Counted from the stretch's first letter, positions 1 through 8,206 are shown. The stretch is DNA of 64,000 nt from Idiomarina baltica OS145 (GCF_000152885.1 NZ_CH672404.1:139229-203228); one strand, 5' to 3'. A program made the numbers and translations. The notes: generated from the sequence alone by a model not told the origin.

Positions 1-90
1 CAAGTTGACATTGAATACACCAAGGAACAACTCAACTGGACACCCAAAGTAAAGATGGAAGATGTTTTGACGGAGATGGTCAATGATTAG
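1..90 (+). CDS. C-terminal end of an NAD-dependent sugar epimerase/dehydratase (partial)
   Basis: An open frame runs from the first base to a TAG at 88-90 and encodes the last 29 residues of a protein (it contains YTKEQLNWTPKVKMEDVLTE). The W-x-P-x-V-x-x-E-D-x-L pattern resembles the C-terminal end of extended short-chain dehydrogenase/epimerases that make nucleotide sugars. The stop overlaps the start of the next gene by 8 bp, and that gene is a sugar-phosphate transferase, so the two are probably one surface-polysaccharide operon. The catalytic part lies outside the window, so the family call rests on the tail and the neighbour. Confidence 0.5.
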   Translation, partial: QVDIEYTKEQLNWTPKVKMEDVLTEMVND

Positions 91-631
91 GCTGCTGGAT
101 TTTTTGTTTTCATTATTTGGTTTAGTTGTTGGCTTTCCAATTTTGATTCTTTTGTTTGTTATTGGTCTTTTCGACACGGGCTCGCCCTTGTTCCGACAAA
201 CTCGCGTTGGACGTAATGAAAAAGCTTTTACGTTAGTAAAGTTTCGAACCATGAAAAAGGATACGGCTTCGGTGGCGAGTCACCTCGCTAGCTCTTCGTC
301 AATCACCCGTTTTGGTCACTTTTTACGAAAAACTAAACTGGACGAGCTTCCGCAGCTCTGGAACGTGCTAAAAGGGGAAATGAGTTTGGTCGGACCAAGA
401 CCGTGCTTGTTTAATCAAGAAGAGCTTATTGCAGAGCGTAAAAAGCGCGGCGTGCTTAATTATCGTCCTGGTATCACCGGTTTAGCACAGGTTAAAGAAA
501 TCGATATGTCGACCCCTGAGTTGCTCGCGAAAACTGATGCAAAGATGCTTGAGTCGTTAACTATCAGTGACTATTTTAAATACATTCTTATGACAGTAAC
601 CGGTAGCGGTAGTGGCGACCGAGTTCGCTGA
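83..631 (+). CDS. Small monotopic sugar-phosphate transferase (PglC/WcaJ catalytic domain)
   Basis: This 182-residue protein matches the bacterial sugar transferase family. It transfers a sugar 1-phosphate from a nucleotide sugar to undecaprenyl phosphate at the inner membrane, the first step of O-antigen, capsule or glycan assembly. Visible marks are one N-terminal hydrophobic helix (residues 3-30), the KFRTM motif near residue 53, the KLDELPQLWNVLKGEMSLVGPRP block with the catalytic Asp-Glu pair near residues 88-89, and YRPGITGLAQV. It lacks the four extra membrane helices of WcaJ/WbaP, so it is the short PglC-like type. The ATG overlaps the upstream epimerase stop, which indicates translational coupling. 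The sugar cannot be read from sequence. Confidence 0.93.
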   Translation: MIRLLDFLFSLFGLVVGFPILILLFVIGLFDTGSPLFRQTRVGRNEKAFTLVKFRTMKKDTASVASHLASSSSITRFGHFLRKTKLDELPQLWNVLKGEMSLVGPRPCLFNQEELIAERKKRGVLNYRPGITGLAQVKEIDMSTPELLAKTDAKMLESLTISDYFKYILMTVTGSGSGDRVR

Positions 632-656
632 CTTACAATTTGGGTGACGCTTAACC

Positions 657-911
657 ATGCAAACCTACGAATTTTCCCTCACCTTTAGTCTTGCGGGAGT
701 CGATGATCCTAAGCGTGTGGTACAGCATCTGTACCACACCACTTGTCACGATGCGTTAATTTGTATCATTGACGAGGAGCACATTGAGGTGTGTTTTGAG
801 CGCGAAGCACCGTCGTTATCGCTCGCGCAAGAGCACGCTATATCCGATGTGGTCGACTCTGTCTCTTATGCCAGCTTTATTGGTGCGGGTACGAAGCGTA
901 AGCACGCTTAA
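657..911 (+). CDS. Small hypothetical protein (84 aa)
   Basis: An 84-residue frame begins 26 bp after the sugar transferase and ends 14 bp before the next gene, so it fits a same-strand cluster. It starts MQTYEFSLTFSL and is acidic, rich in D, E, H and C (CHDALICIIDEEHIEVCF), with no membrane helix or signal peptide. The alternating hydrophobic pattern suggests a small alpha/beta fold. I do not recognise the family. The overlapping frame at 769-1017 has no comparable features. Confidence 0.6.
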   Translation: MQTYEFSLTFSLAGVDDPKRVVQHLYHTTCHDALICIIDEEHIEVCFEREAPSLSLAQEHAISDVVDSVSYASFIGAGTKRKHA

Positions 912-925
912 CGGATTTTTTGATT

Positions 926-1582
926 ATGTCTCAACAAAACGCCACATTTATCGTTCAGTTTTGGGAAGTGATTTTCCGCTTTCTGTCGAAGTTATCGGTG
1001 TTTTTTGTTGTCCGTAAAGTGGTTAATCGCTTTTTAAGTAAACACCAACAGCATATATTTGTTGAGGGGTGGGCGCTGGGTCATTTGTTCTTGTCCATTT
1101 TGGCAATACCCGGTGTGCTGTATATCCCTTATGCGTGGGTCGGATGGGCGATAAGCTTGTACGGCTTAGTGCGCGTATTTGAAGTTGTGGTGTACCAAGT
1201 TAATGTTTTGCTGTTTGACCAGTTTCGACAGCCCAACCGAAGCCAACCCTATGAGGTATTAAGCTATCGTCGGTTGATTATTCTGCTCATCCAAAATTAT
1301 TTTGAGATTATCTTTTGGTTTGCAGCACAGTATGTGTTCTTTGGACAACTGTTTAGCTTTTTAGTAGAAGGCACCGCCGATAGTGTATTGGGTGCTGTGT
1401 ATACGTCATTTGTTGTGATGACAAGCTTCGGTGTCGAGAACATCTCTCCCTCAGGCGTCTTGGCGTATACCATCGTCATTGCTCAAGCGATGATAGGTCT
1501 GTTTATGACGCTACTCAGCCTCGCTCGTTTTATTGGACTTCTCCCCGCCCCAGGCACGATGACGAAAGAAGAGCAGTCGTAG
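926..1582 (+). CDS. Two-pore-helix ion-channel-like membrane protein
   Basis: The protein has about 218 residues. I chose ATG 926 over TTG 920; the coding start after GATT gives MSQQNATFIVQFW. There are several membrane segments, and the C-terminal third (from about residue 140) has the helix - pore loop - helix order of Ion_trans_2 channels: VYTSFVVMTSFGVENISPSG then a hydrophobic helix ending SLARFIGLLP. TSFGVENI stands where potassium channels have T-x-G-Y-G-D, so only G-V is kept. The pore architecture looks real, but the filter is divergent and ion selectivity cannot be predicted. Two hairpins follow the stop codon. Confidence 0.6.
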   Translation: MSQQNATFIVQFWEVIFRFLSKLSVFFVVRKVVNRFLSKHQQHIFVEGWALGHLFLSILAIPGVLYIPYAWVGWAISLYGLVRVFEVVVYQVNVLLFDQFRQPNRSQPYEVLSYRRLIILLIQNYFEIIFWFAAQYVFFGQLFSFLVEGTADSVLGAVYTSFVVMTSFGVENISPSGVLAYTIVIAQAMIGLFMTLLSLARFIGLLPAPGTMTKEEQS

Positions 1583-1603
1583 CTATCTCCCAACTATAAA
1601 AAA

Positions 1604-1656
1604 GAGCCCCTCTGCGAGAGCGGCAACCATGGATTATGAAAGTTTGCAGAGGGGCT
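1604..1656 (-). terminator. Intrinsic terminator for the leftward gene at 1771-2734
   Basis: AGCCCCTCTGC at 1605-1615 pairs perfectly with GCAGAGGGGCT at 1646-1656 (11 bp, 30-nt loop). On the minus strand the stem is followed by CTTTTTTATAG, a proper U-tract. It lies downstream of the degraded peroxidase gene and would also insulate the convergent channel gene. Confidence 0.65.
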
Positions 1657-1660
1657 AAAG

Positions 1661-1703
1661 GCTTCAACGTTCATCCGTGAACATCGTGTTGAAGCTTCTT
1701 TAT
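1661..1703 (+). terminator. Probable terminator of the channel-like gene
   Basis: GCTTCAAC (1661-1668) pairs with GTTGAAGC (1688-1695), with an inner GTTCA/TGAAC stem at 1669-1682. It is followed by TTCTTTATT on the plus strand. The outer stem is bulged and the T-tract is interrupted, so termination efficiency is uncertain. Confidence 0.5.
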
Positions 1704-1770
1704 TAAAAGCCATCGTAGGTCATAAGTCTTTAGGTGTTCGTCGTATCGTGATGTAGGACGATGTCACTGT

Positions 1771-2734
1771 TTAGAGGGCTTTGATAAATGCCAGTAATGC
1801 TTGCCGCTCGGCGGGTGTGAGGTTAAAGGGTGTGAGCAACTGCGTGGTGGTTGGGTAGTATTGCTCTGCTGGGAGTGTTGCTGGTCGACGGGGTCGTGCG
1901 CCGCCGTGCTCGTACATCCGTATAATGCCTTCGAGTTGGGTAAACAAGCCATTGTGCATCCAGGGCTTGGTTGCCATTAAATGACGCAACGAGGGTGTTC
2001 TGAACGCGCCCATGTCTTGATTCTTACCTGTGATCTCGTAGCGTCCGAGATCTTCAAACTTCCTTCCAAAATAGTGCAACCCGGTATTATGAAAGCGTTG
2101 GTCCGACAGTAACGGTCCGTTATGACACTTGATGCAACCGGCTTTGGTACGAAACAAGTGTAAGCCTTGCAATTGCTGGTCTGTGAGTGCGTTTTTGGCT
2201 TTTTGCCAGTCACCTGCCTCTATCGCTAATAAAAAAGAATCGAGCGGTTGTGTCTTGGGGTCATCCATTAACGTGCGTTGGAACTCTGCTAACGATTCGG
2301 CAAGCAGTTCCCAACTTATGTCCTGAGGTGTGCGTGTCAACGGTGCGAGTAGGTCGCGATAGTCCGAGTATTGTGCGACTTGTCGTGCGATGGTGCGGGT
2401 ATTATGTGCCATCTCGAGGGGGTCTTCGACCGGCATCGTGACACGAGGCACAACTGACTTCACCGGTCGCTGATAAGCGGGTATCGTGAAACAGCTTTTT
2501 ACCGAGCGCCACACGATCGCGATTAAGCTGACCGCGCAGTGGCTTTGGATCGGGCAGCGGTGCGAGGTCATCGGTTGCTGCTCGTGCACGTGCTGGCCAC
2601 TGGGATTGCGGCTTGAGATAGCGTTGCCAAAGTGTCTCGGGTGTGGGTGACTGCTGGGCTGCCTGAGCGGGGACGACGAGTCCGATAGCAACGACCAACG
2701 GATAGCCGATATGTGTTAAGCACTTCTTCACCAT
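1771..2734 (-). pseudogene. Di-haem cytochrome c peroxidase / MauG-like protein, internal deletion with frameshift
   Basis: The N-terminal frame (from ATG 2734) has a signal peptide (MVKKCLTHIGYPLVVAIGLV, then PAQA), then LGKKLFHDTRLS and the first haem motif CASCH. After CHDAG it runs out of frame. The second frame resumes with MPVEDPLEMAHN and continues through the second haem motif CIKCH, DMGAFRTPSLRH and MHNG to the end at 1771. Family members have some 60-80 residues between the first haem motif and the P-x-x-D-P-x-E-M block; here they are nearly adjacent (about 2440-2460), so I infer a deletion with a frame change. The start overlaps the stop of the upstream TonB receptor fragment by 7 bp, which suggests the two once formed a coupled pair. 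Confidence 0.8.
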
Positions 2735-3380
2735 GTGTACTCCAGTCCTACCCAAAAACTTCTGCCTGTTTCCACGCCTTGCTGATTATTCGCCACTGCG
2801 TATGTGCGTTGGTCGAGTAGGTTATCGATTTCTAAGCTCAACTTAATGGCTTGGTTAAACGCACGCAGTTGATATTGCAGGTTCGCGTTGACTAATGTCC
2901 GTGCTGGCCGATGTATGTCCTGATAGACCGGATACGCGAGTTCTAGATCTTCACACTGTGTACAAAAGGTATTGCGCTCGGCAAAGTACCATTCGCCGGT
3001 ATCCACCGCACTGGTGTAAGCGCCTTGATAACTGACGTTGAGACTGGTTTTAAACGCGTCTGTCCATTGGCTGTGTATGGATAAGTTCGCGGTAGCGGGG
3101 CGACTAAAGTCATCATTCAGCCGACCTAGATCATCGAGACTGATAAGGTCGATGCGGCTGTTGATACTCGCCCCGCTGACGTAGGCGACGATTTCATCCT
3201 CGGGTACGGCATCGACACTGCTGTCGTACGAGCGACTGGAGGTGAGGTTTTCACTATGACTGGTGTGTAACCAAAACTCGTGATCGCCCCAGCGATATTG
3301 ATATGAAAGCGTGAGCCTTTGGTATTCGCCGCTTCCGGCATTGGTGGCGGTGATGTAAGTGATACCGTCGGCGGCACGGG
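2728..3380 (-). pseudogene. TonB-dependent receptor, C-terminal fragment cut by a repeat array
   Basis: About 215 residues of an outer-membrane receptor barrel end in ETGRSFWVGLEYTW, the aromatic C-terminus needed for barrel assembly. Upstream strands are typical of TonB receptors (SYQYRWGDHEFWLHTS; SLNVSYQGAYTSA; VNANLQYQLRAFNQ; LEIDNLLDQRTYAV). Homology stops near 3380, where the REP-like array begins. The open frame continues into the array only because repeat units of 78 bp keep frame. The plug domain and most of the barrel, normally about 450 further residues, are absent. The fragment is probably not expressed as a functional receptor. Confidence 0.82.
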
Positions 3381-3787
3381 TGTCGCCTCGCGACAATCGA
3401 TGTCGCTCCGTGCGCACAATGCGCACGCTACGGTGGGGGTTGATACGACGTACGTCGCGCCTTTGGCGCGACAATCGATGCCGCTCCGTGCGCACAATGC
3501 GCACGCTACGGTGGGGGTTGATACGTCGTACGTCGCGCATTCTGCGCGACAATCGATGCCGCCCCGTGCGCACAATGCGCACGCTACGGTGGGGTTGATA
3601 CGACGTACGTCGCGCCTTTGGCGCGACAATCGATGCCGCTCCGTGCGCACAATGCGCACGCTACGGTGGGGGTTGATACGTCGTACGTCGCGCCTTAGGC
3701 GCGACAATCGATGCCGCCCCGTGCGCACAATGCGCACGTTACGGTGGGGTTGATACGACGTACGTCGCGCCTTAGGCGCGACAATCG
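3381..3787. repeat. REP-like array 1: five tandem 78-bp A/B hairpin units
   Basis: Type-B hairpins CGTGCGCACAATGCGCACG start at 3409, 3487, 3565, 3642 and 3720 (period 77-78 bp). Type-A hairpins GTCGCGC-loop-GCGCGAC start at 3454, 3532, 3609, 3687 and 3764. All A copies here have GTAC at the outer foot. The B-to-A linker is GTGGGGGTTGATACG plus ACGTAC or TCGTAC. A degenerate A copy lies at 3381-3394, at the point where TonB receptor homology ends. Confidence 0.93.
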
Positions 3788-3881
3788 ATATCTGATGACA
3801 ACAAAAAATTGAACGATATCAGGATGATAATATTGTTAAATCTATGTTATAATCCTATTTTTTTTGAATGGGAAATTTAAT

Positions 3882-4439
3882 ATGTTTCGTTGGTTTTTAA
3901 TCGTTTCGGTATTACTTATCACCCCTCGTGCATTCGCTGTCGACGAATATTCGACTGCGTCAGACGGTGAAAAGAAACTGATTAAGCAAATTGTAGAAGT
4001 ACTTAAACTCGAACCGAGTACAGAGGTTGAGAAAAAAATATATGACCGTATCGACTTTGTATTTGATACAAAAAACTGGAACTCATATTGGTTAGGCTAT
4101 AACGACCTAGAGTCATCAAAAATAAAAGATCCGGGCGTTACGTTTGTCGAACAATATATCAACACCAGCGATAGCGGCACATTTATCATCGGCTTTTTAT
4201 ACGATAAAGAAGCCAAACAAATTTTGGTGACCTCTAAGCAAATTCGCTATGCCTCAAAAGACATTGCATTAGATGCTTTCAAAACCACCAAAGCCGACGA
4301 AGAAAAATTTTCCGTGCTTCATGAAACCGCCAACTACGCCTTATTACAAGAAAAAGGAAAAGTCAGCTATTCTAATTTCCACATCGGCGGCAACGCCGGC
4401 ATAGTCGTCTACATCGAACAAGGCATCATCGACCTGTAG
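3882..4439 (+). CDS. Secreted hypothetical protein (185 aa)
   Basis: The start is taken at ATG 3882 rather than TTG 3864 because a signal peptide begins there (MFRWFLIVSVLLITPRAFAV, cut after AFA). The mature part is charged and lysine-rich with no membrane segment, and no family is recognised. A TATAAT hexamer at 3848-3853 may be its -10 box. The stop TAG at 4437-4439 is the TAG of the GTAG foot of a REP hairpin, and the last codon is CTG. The region is more A+T-rich than the flanking arrays. Confidence 0.7.
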   Translation: MFRWFLIVSVLLITPRAFAVDEYSTASDGEKKLIKQIVEVLKLEPSTEVEKKIYDRIDFVFDTKNWNSYWLGYNDLESSKIKDPGVTFVEQYINTSDSGTFIIGFLYDKEAKQILVTSKQIRYASKDIALDAFKTTKADEEKFSVLHETANYALLQEKGKVSYSNFHIGGNAGIVVYIEQGIIDL

Positions 4440-4527
4440 GTCGCGTCTTTGGCGCGACGATCGACACCGCCCCGTGCGCCGGTGTGCGATACCACCACCA
4501 CCCCGTACGTCGCGCCTTTGGCGCGAC
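4437..4527. repeat. REP-like cluster: two type-A hairpins with a decayed B
   Basis: A type-A hairpin with one changed arm base (GTCGCGTCTTTGGCGCGAC, 4440-4458) starts inside the upstream stop codon. A decayed B follows (CCGTGCGCCGGTGTGCG). A second A lies at 4509-4527, about 20 bp before the ribosome-binding site of the next gene. Confidence 0.9.
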
Positions 4528-4558
4528 AATCGATGTTGGCACGATAAGGAGAGAACAA

Positions 4559-4960
4559 ATGAATAAACATCAAGGTTCTTGTTTATGTGGGGCCGTGAAA
4601 TTCGAGGTCCAAGGCGCGTTTGATAGCTTTTATCTGTGCCATTGCCAGCATTGTCAAAAGGATAGCGGCTCTGCCCACGCGGCTAATTTGTTCTCTCAAT
4701 CGGCTCGTCTTTTTTGGCATTCTGGCGCCGACGCAGTCACCTCTTTCACATTAACCGGTACGCGGCATCATAAAAGCTTTTGTAAGCACTGCGGATCGGC
4801 CGTGCCGAACACACAAATCGCGGGTTTGCTCGTGGTTCCAGCCGGTAGCCTAGACACAGATCTCGACATCCGTCCGACCGCACATATTTTCTCATCCAGC
4901 CGCGCACATTGGGATAACCCCAACATCAAAACCCCCGTGTTCGACCGTTTACCCCGGTAG
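4559..4960 (+). CDS. GFA-family (glutathione-dependent formaldehyde-activating enzyme-like) zinc protein
   Basis: The protein has 133 residues, starting MNKHQGSCLCGAVKFEVQG after AAGGAGAG at about 4547. The Cys pattern of the GFA/CENP-V fold is complete: CLCG near residue 8, CHCQHCQK near residue 32, and CKHCG near residue 78. These bind structural and catalytic zinc. Most family members have unknown substrates, so detoxification of small thiol adducts is only the family default. The stop TAG (4958-4960) coincides with the GTAG foot of the following REP hairpin. Confidence 0.88.
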   Translation: MNKHQGSCLCGAVKFEVQGAFDSFYLCHCQHCQKDSGSAHAANLFSQSARLFWHSGADAVTSFTLTGTRHHKSFCKHCGSAVPNTQIAGLLVVPAGSLDTDLDIRPTAHIFSSSRAHWDNPNIKTPVFDRLPR

Positions 4961-5083
4961 GTCGCGCCTTTGGCGCGACATCAAATATCGCCCGTGCGCA
5001 TAATGCGCACGCTACGCGGGTGTTGTACGTCGCGCATTGTGCGCGACATCAAATATCGCCCCATGCGCACGCAACACGCGACG
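4958..5083. repeat. REP-like cluster, A-B-A plus remnant
   Basis: A at 4961-4979 (GTCGCGCCTTTGGCGCGAC), B at 4993-5011 (loop ATAATG) and A at 5029-5047 (ATTGTG loop, GTAC foot). A remnant follows (CCCCATGCGCACGCAACACGCGACG) in which a B hairpin has lost its symmetry. Confidence 0.9.
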
Positions 5084-5174
5084 ATCATGATGGAAACTTT
5101 TCAGTTTATTTACAGTCACACCTTTCTCAAAAAACATTTCTTCAACAATTTTTTATAATAATTTAGGATGCACT

Positions 5175-5741
5175 GTGAATAATTTAAAAACGTTCTTGCT
5201 TGTAGGTATGGTCTCGCTTGTTTCTGCTTGTAGCAGTATTCCGTTAAGCACCATGGTCAAATTGATGGATCTTAACCCTTTAGAGGCGGACCCGAACCAG
5301 ATTATTGTGGCAGTGAAATCTCCGGATGGAGTCAGTGTTAACGACGGTGATGTAGTGCTAGATTTTAGTTTTAGAACAGGCGAACCTGAAAGCAGCTTTA
5401 AGCATACTTTTCCGGTTATAGTTGATTCAGATTACGCGTTATCCGCGGAGCTGAAAGACGAGCTTGAGAACGATGAGCAGTTTACCGTAATGCGTTTATC
5501 TGAGGCTGATGCTCAACGCATGAAGAGTGGACAAAAAGCAATTCGTGAGTATCGTAGTCAGCATGAGGAAGGCGGAGCTGGCAGCATAAATGTCAGATTA
5601 ATCTCGGCATGTCAAAGCGGTGGTTCTGCTTGGAAGGATTCGGAGCTTGACGTTTATCTAAAAACCGACCAAAGCGATGAATTTTTATTGTTTTTAGACG
5701 ACATAGATCTTAGCGAGTTGGACGTCAAAAACGGTTGTTAA
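5175..5741 (+). CDS. Hypothetical lipoprotein (188 aa)
   Basis: A GTG start at 5175 follows AGGA. The N-terminus MNNLKTFLLVGMVSLVSAC is a lipoprotein signal peptide with lipobox VSAC, so Cys19 is the predicted lipidated residue. The rest is acidic (LDDIDLSELDVKNGC at the end), with no recognised domain. It is a monocistronic unit lying between two REP arrays. The stop is TAA and, unlike several neighbours, is not part of a repeat. Confidence 0.75.
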   Translation: MNNLKTFLLVGMVSLVSACSSIPLSTMVKLMDLNPLEADPNQIIVAVKSPDGVSVNDGDVVLDFSFRTGEPESSFKHTFPVIVDSDYALSAELKDELENDEQFTVMRLSEADAQRMKSGQKAIREYRSQHEEGGAGSINVRLISACQSGGSAWKDSELDVYLKTDQSDEFLLFLDDIDLSELDVKNGC

Positions 5742-5755
5742 CCGTATTACGAGCC

Positions 5756-6061
5756 CGTGCGCATAATGCGCACGCTACGGTGATGTCGAACGTTTAACCC
5801 GACGTAGGTCGCGCCTTTGGCGCGACGCCAGCTTTCCCCCGTGCGCACAATGCGCACGCTACGGCGATGTCGAACGTTTAACCCGACGTAGGTCGCGCCT
5901 TTGGCGCGACGCCAGCTTCCCCCCGTGCGCATAATGCGCACGCTACGGTGATGTTGAACGTTTAACCCGACGTAGGTCGCGCCTTTGGCGCGACGCCAGC
6001 TTCCCCCCGTGCGCACAATGCGCACGTTACGTTGGTGCGTAGGTCGCGCATTTTGCGCGAC
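5756..6061. repeat. REP-like array 2: 84-bp period
   Basis: B hairpins start at 5756, 5840, 5924 and 6008; A hairpins start at 5808, 5892, 5976 and 6043. The period is exactly 84 bp, and the last unit is shortened. All A copies have GTAG feet. The B-to-A linker is GTGATGTCGAACGTTTAACC or close variants, different from array 1. Confidence 0.92.
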
Positions 6062-6105
6062 ATCAGATCTATTAAAAAATTCTAATAACAAATGGAAACA
6101 ATAGT

Positions 6106-7023
6106 TTGAAACTAAAAATAATTTTATTAAGTCTCGTTGTGCTTGTGTTGTTAGGTATTGGTAACGCCTATTTTTTAGCGCCCCAAGTAAACGGCGACGG
6201 TCAAGTGGTTGCATATCGTGGCGGCGGTAGTCAGGTTGATTACGAAAAATTAAGTGATACGTCGTGCACAGCAAAATCGCTGTCGGAAGTGGGTCTGACA
6301 ACGGTGGAAAATACCCTACAAGCGGCCTCGGCATCGGTTTCTGCTGGCGCGGATATTATTCATTTAAACGTTCACCTGATAAATGATAATGAATTGGTTG
6401 TATTTCACGATTGGAATCTTAGTTGTGCAACGAACGAGAATCGTCTTGTAAGTGATTTAAACGTTGATCAATTACAATCGATTGATGCGGGTTACGGCTA
6501 TACGGCGGATTATGGTCGAACATTTCCCTTTCGTGGAAAAGGTTTTCGTATCGATCGGCTTGATGCGTTTTATGAACGGTTTCCTAACCAAACGTTTTGG
6601 TTGAATCTAAAGACTAATAACGAGGATGCGTTTCTAACGTTAAGTCGTTTTATAAGCGAAAAAAATAATAAAACAGTTGTCATTACGTCTGCCAAGGGCA
6701 ATGAGTGGTTTGCTAACGAGACTCCGTCGCTGCAAACATTTTCAGTGAATACAGTGAAAAACTGTGGCATAGATTACTTGCTGGTTGGATGGGCTGGCGT
6801 TATCCCTGATTCATGTAAAAATACGGTTGTATTGGTGCCTCCTGACATGGCCAAGTTTATTTGGGGTTACCCCGATCGGCTTGCAGCTCGACTGGCCCAA
6901 CATAACACACAGATTTACTTATGGAATAAGCACGACATTGTTCCGCCAGAACAGGCAAATATCATTAAACAGGGTGTTGGCGTTGTTACGGGTAATATCG
7001 ATTTCATCGAATCAGTGAAGTAG
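6106..7023 (+). CDS. Glycerophosphodiester phosphodiesterase-like protein with altered active site
   Basis: The protein (305 aa) has a TTG start and an N-terminal hydrophobic helix (LSLVVLVLLGIGNAYF) that would anchor or export it. The GDPD skeleton is clear: YRGGG, VENTLQAASASVSAGADIIHLNVHL, LVVFHDWNL. The family needs HRG with a catalytic His, PENT, an E-x-D metal pair and HD. Here HRG is YRG, and the E-x-D position reads H-x-N, while the second HD is kept. It is therefore probably inactive as a phosphodiesterase or works on something else. The stop TAG at 7021-7023 is the left foot of a REPIN. Confidence 0.75.
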   Translation: MKLKIILLSLVVLVLLGIGNAYFLAPQVNGDGQVVAYRGGGSQVDYEKLSDTSCTAKSLSEVGLTTVENTLQAASASVSAGADIIHLNVHLINDNELVVFHDWNLSCATNENRLVSDLNVDQLQSIDAGYGYTADYGRTFPFRGKGFRIDRLDAFYERFPNQTFWLNLKTNNEDAFLTLSRFISEKNNKTVVITSAKGNEWFANETPSLQTFSVNTVKNCGIDYLLVGWAGVIPDSCKNTVVLVPPDMAKFIWGYPDRLAARLAQHNTQIYLWNKHDIVPPEQANIIKQGVGVVTGNIDFIESVK

Positions 7024-7077
7024 GTCGCGCCTGTGGCGCGACCTCAGATGCCGCCCGTGCGCCCAAGGCGCACGCTA
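7021..7077. repeat. Single 57-bp REPIN carrying the stop codons of two convergent genes
   Basis: TAG + A hairpin (7024-7042) + 13-bp spacer + B hairpin (7056-7074) + CTA. The left TAG ends the GDPD-like gene. The right CTA is the minus-strand TAG that ends the RAYT gene. The element is an imperfect inverted repeat: two REPs facing each other. Confidence 0.92.
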
Positions 7078-7629
7078 CCACATGTCGTAATCGGCGAAAC
7101 TGTCGTCCACCCATGCATCTGTGATGTATTGCCATGATTCTGGGTAACGACCTTGCTTTAAATACGTGTTAAGGGTTGAGTAAGGCCATTCTAAGGCATT
7201 CTTGACATAGCCGTGTTTGACAGGATTAAAGCAGCAATACAGCGTATACATGTAGAGCTCTTGCTCATTACGAATGATTCGGTCGTAGAATCTATTGTGC
7301 CAAAGGCTCCCTTGCCGTCGTCGGCGTTTTGAAAAATTAGATTGTGAGTTTTTATAGGAAAACTCGGGTAGGGCGCGCGTGGTGAGCGCTTTAATTTTTC
7401 TAATGCGCAGATCGACTTTTTGGTCGGCAACGCCAATCAACAAATGCATATGATCGGGCAAAACAACCCACGCCTGAATATCAAAAGGGTGCGATACCAT
7501 GGTCGTGCGCACAGCATTGCGCAGCGCCTGAATAACCGGCTGGCGCGTTAGGTGAGGCTTGCGACCTTGAGTAGCGACGGTAATAAAAAAATAGTAACCG
7601 TCTTCGAAATAGCGACGAACATTTTTCAT
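7075..7629 (-). CDS. REP-associated tyrosine transposase (RAYT, TnpA-REP, IS200-like Y1 HUH family)
   Basis: The protein has 184 residues and lacks the terminal inverted repeats expected of an insertion sequence. The HUH motif HMHLL lies in VVLPDHMHLLIGV near residue 61. The RAYT C-terminal block is present (YTLYCCFNPVKHGYVKNALEWPYS), with candidate catalytic Tyr residues just before NPVKHG. RAYTs bind and nick REP hairpins with a conserved 5' GTAG and are usually domesticated single-copy genes flanked by REPs. Here a 57-bp REPIN abuts the 3' end (it even supplies the TAG stop) and a large array lies about 50 bp upstream of the start. The local hairpins carry GTAG feet, as expected of its substrate. 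Confidence 0.93.
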   Translation of the reverse strand: MKNVRRYFEDGYYFFITVATQGRKPHLTRQPVIQALRNAVRTTMVSHPFDIQAWVVLPDHMHLLIGVADQKVDLRIRKIKALTTRALPEFSYKNSQSNFSKRRRRQGSLWHNRFYDRIIRNEQELYMYTLYCCFNPVKHGYVKNALEWPYSTLNTYLKQGRYPESWQYITDAWVDDSFADYDMW

Positions 7630-7680
7630 GCCGCTTATTTAAGACCAAAAACCACGTTACAGCATTTTAAAATCGTGTAC

Positions 7681-8206
7681 GTAGGTCGCGCATTGTGCGC
7701 GACGATGGGTTTGTCCCCGTGCGCCAAAGGCGCACGTTACGTCGGAGGTTGATATCACCGCCATTCCGTAGGTCGCGCATTGTGCGCGACATTGCGTTTG
7801 CCCCGTGCGCCAAAGGCGCACGTTACGTCGGAGGTTGATATCACCGCCATTCCGTAGGTCGCGCCTTTGGCGCGACGATGGGTTTGTCCCCGTGCGCCAA
7901 AGGCGCACGTTACGCCGGTGGTTGATACCACCTCCGTGCTGTACGTCGCGCATTGTGCGCGACGATGGGTTTGTCCCCGTGCGCCCAAGGCGCACGCTAC
8001 GTCGGTGTTGTACGTCGCGCATTGTGCGCGACATCAGATGCCGCCCGTGCGCCCAAGGCGCACGCTACGTCGGTGTTGTACGTCGCGCATTGTGCGCGAC
8101 ATCAGATGCCGCCCGTGCGCCCAAGGCGCACGCTACGTCGGTGTTGTACGTCGCGCATTTTGCGCGACATCAAATCCCGTTCCGTGCGCCCAAGGCGCAC
8201 GCTACG
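7681..8206. repeat. REP-like array 3: seven A and seven B hairpins
   Basis: A hairpins start at 7685, 7772, 7858, 7945, 8014, 8082 and 8150; B hairpins start at 7718, 7804, 7891, 7978, 8046, 8114 and 8183. The first four units repeat every 86-87 bp with the linker GGAGGTTGATATCACCGCCA or a variant. The last ones repeat every 68-69 bp, because the linker has shrunk to GTCGGTGTT. A loops are ATTGTG, CTTTGG or ATTTTG; B loops are CCAAAG or CCCAAG. The array begins about 50 bp upstream of the RAYT start. Confidence 0.93.

Noticed and set aside
3319..3753. Long open frames across the REP arrays (also at 7.8-8.3, 13.5-14.3 and 17.3-17.9 kb) encoding repetitive Arg- and Ala-rich peptides
   Set aside because: They exist in several frames and on both strands of the same repeats, because array periods such as 78, 84 and 87 are multiples of three. 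There are no ribosome-binding sites, and the products are translated palindromes.
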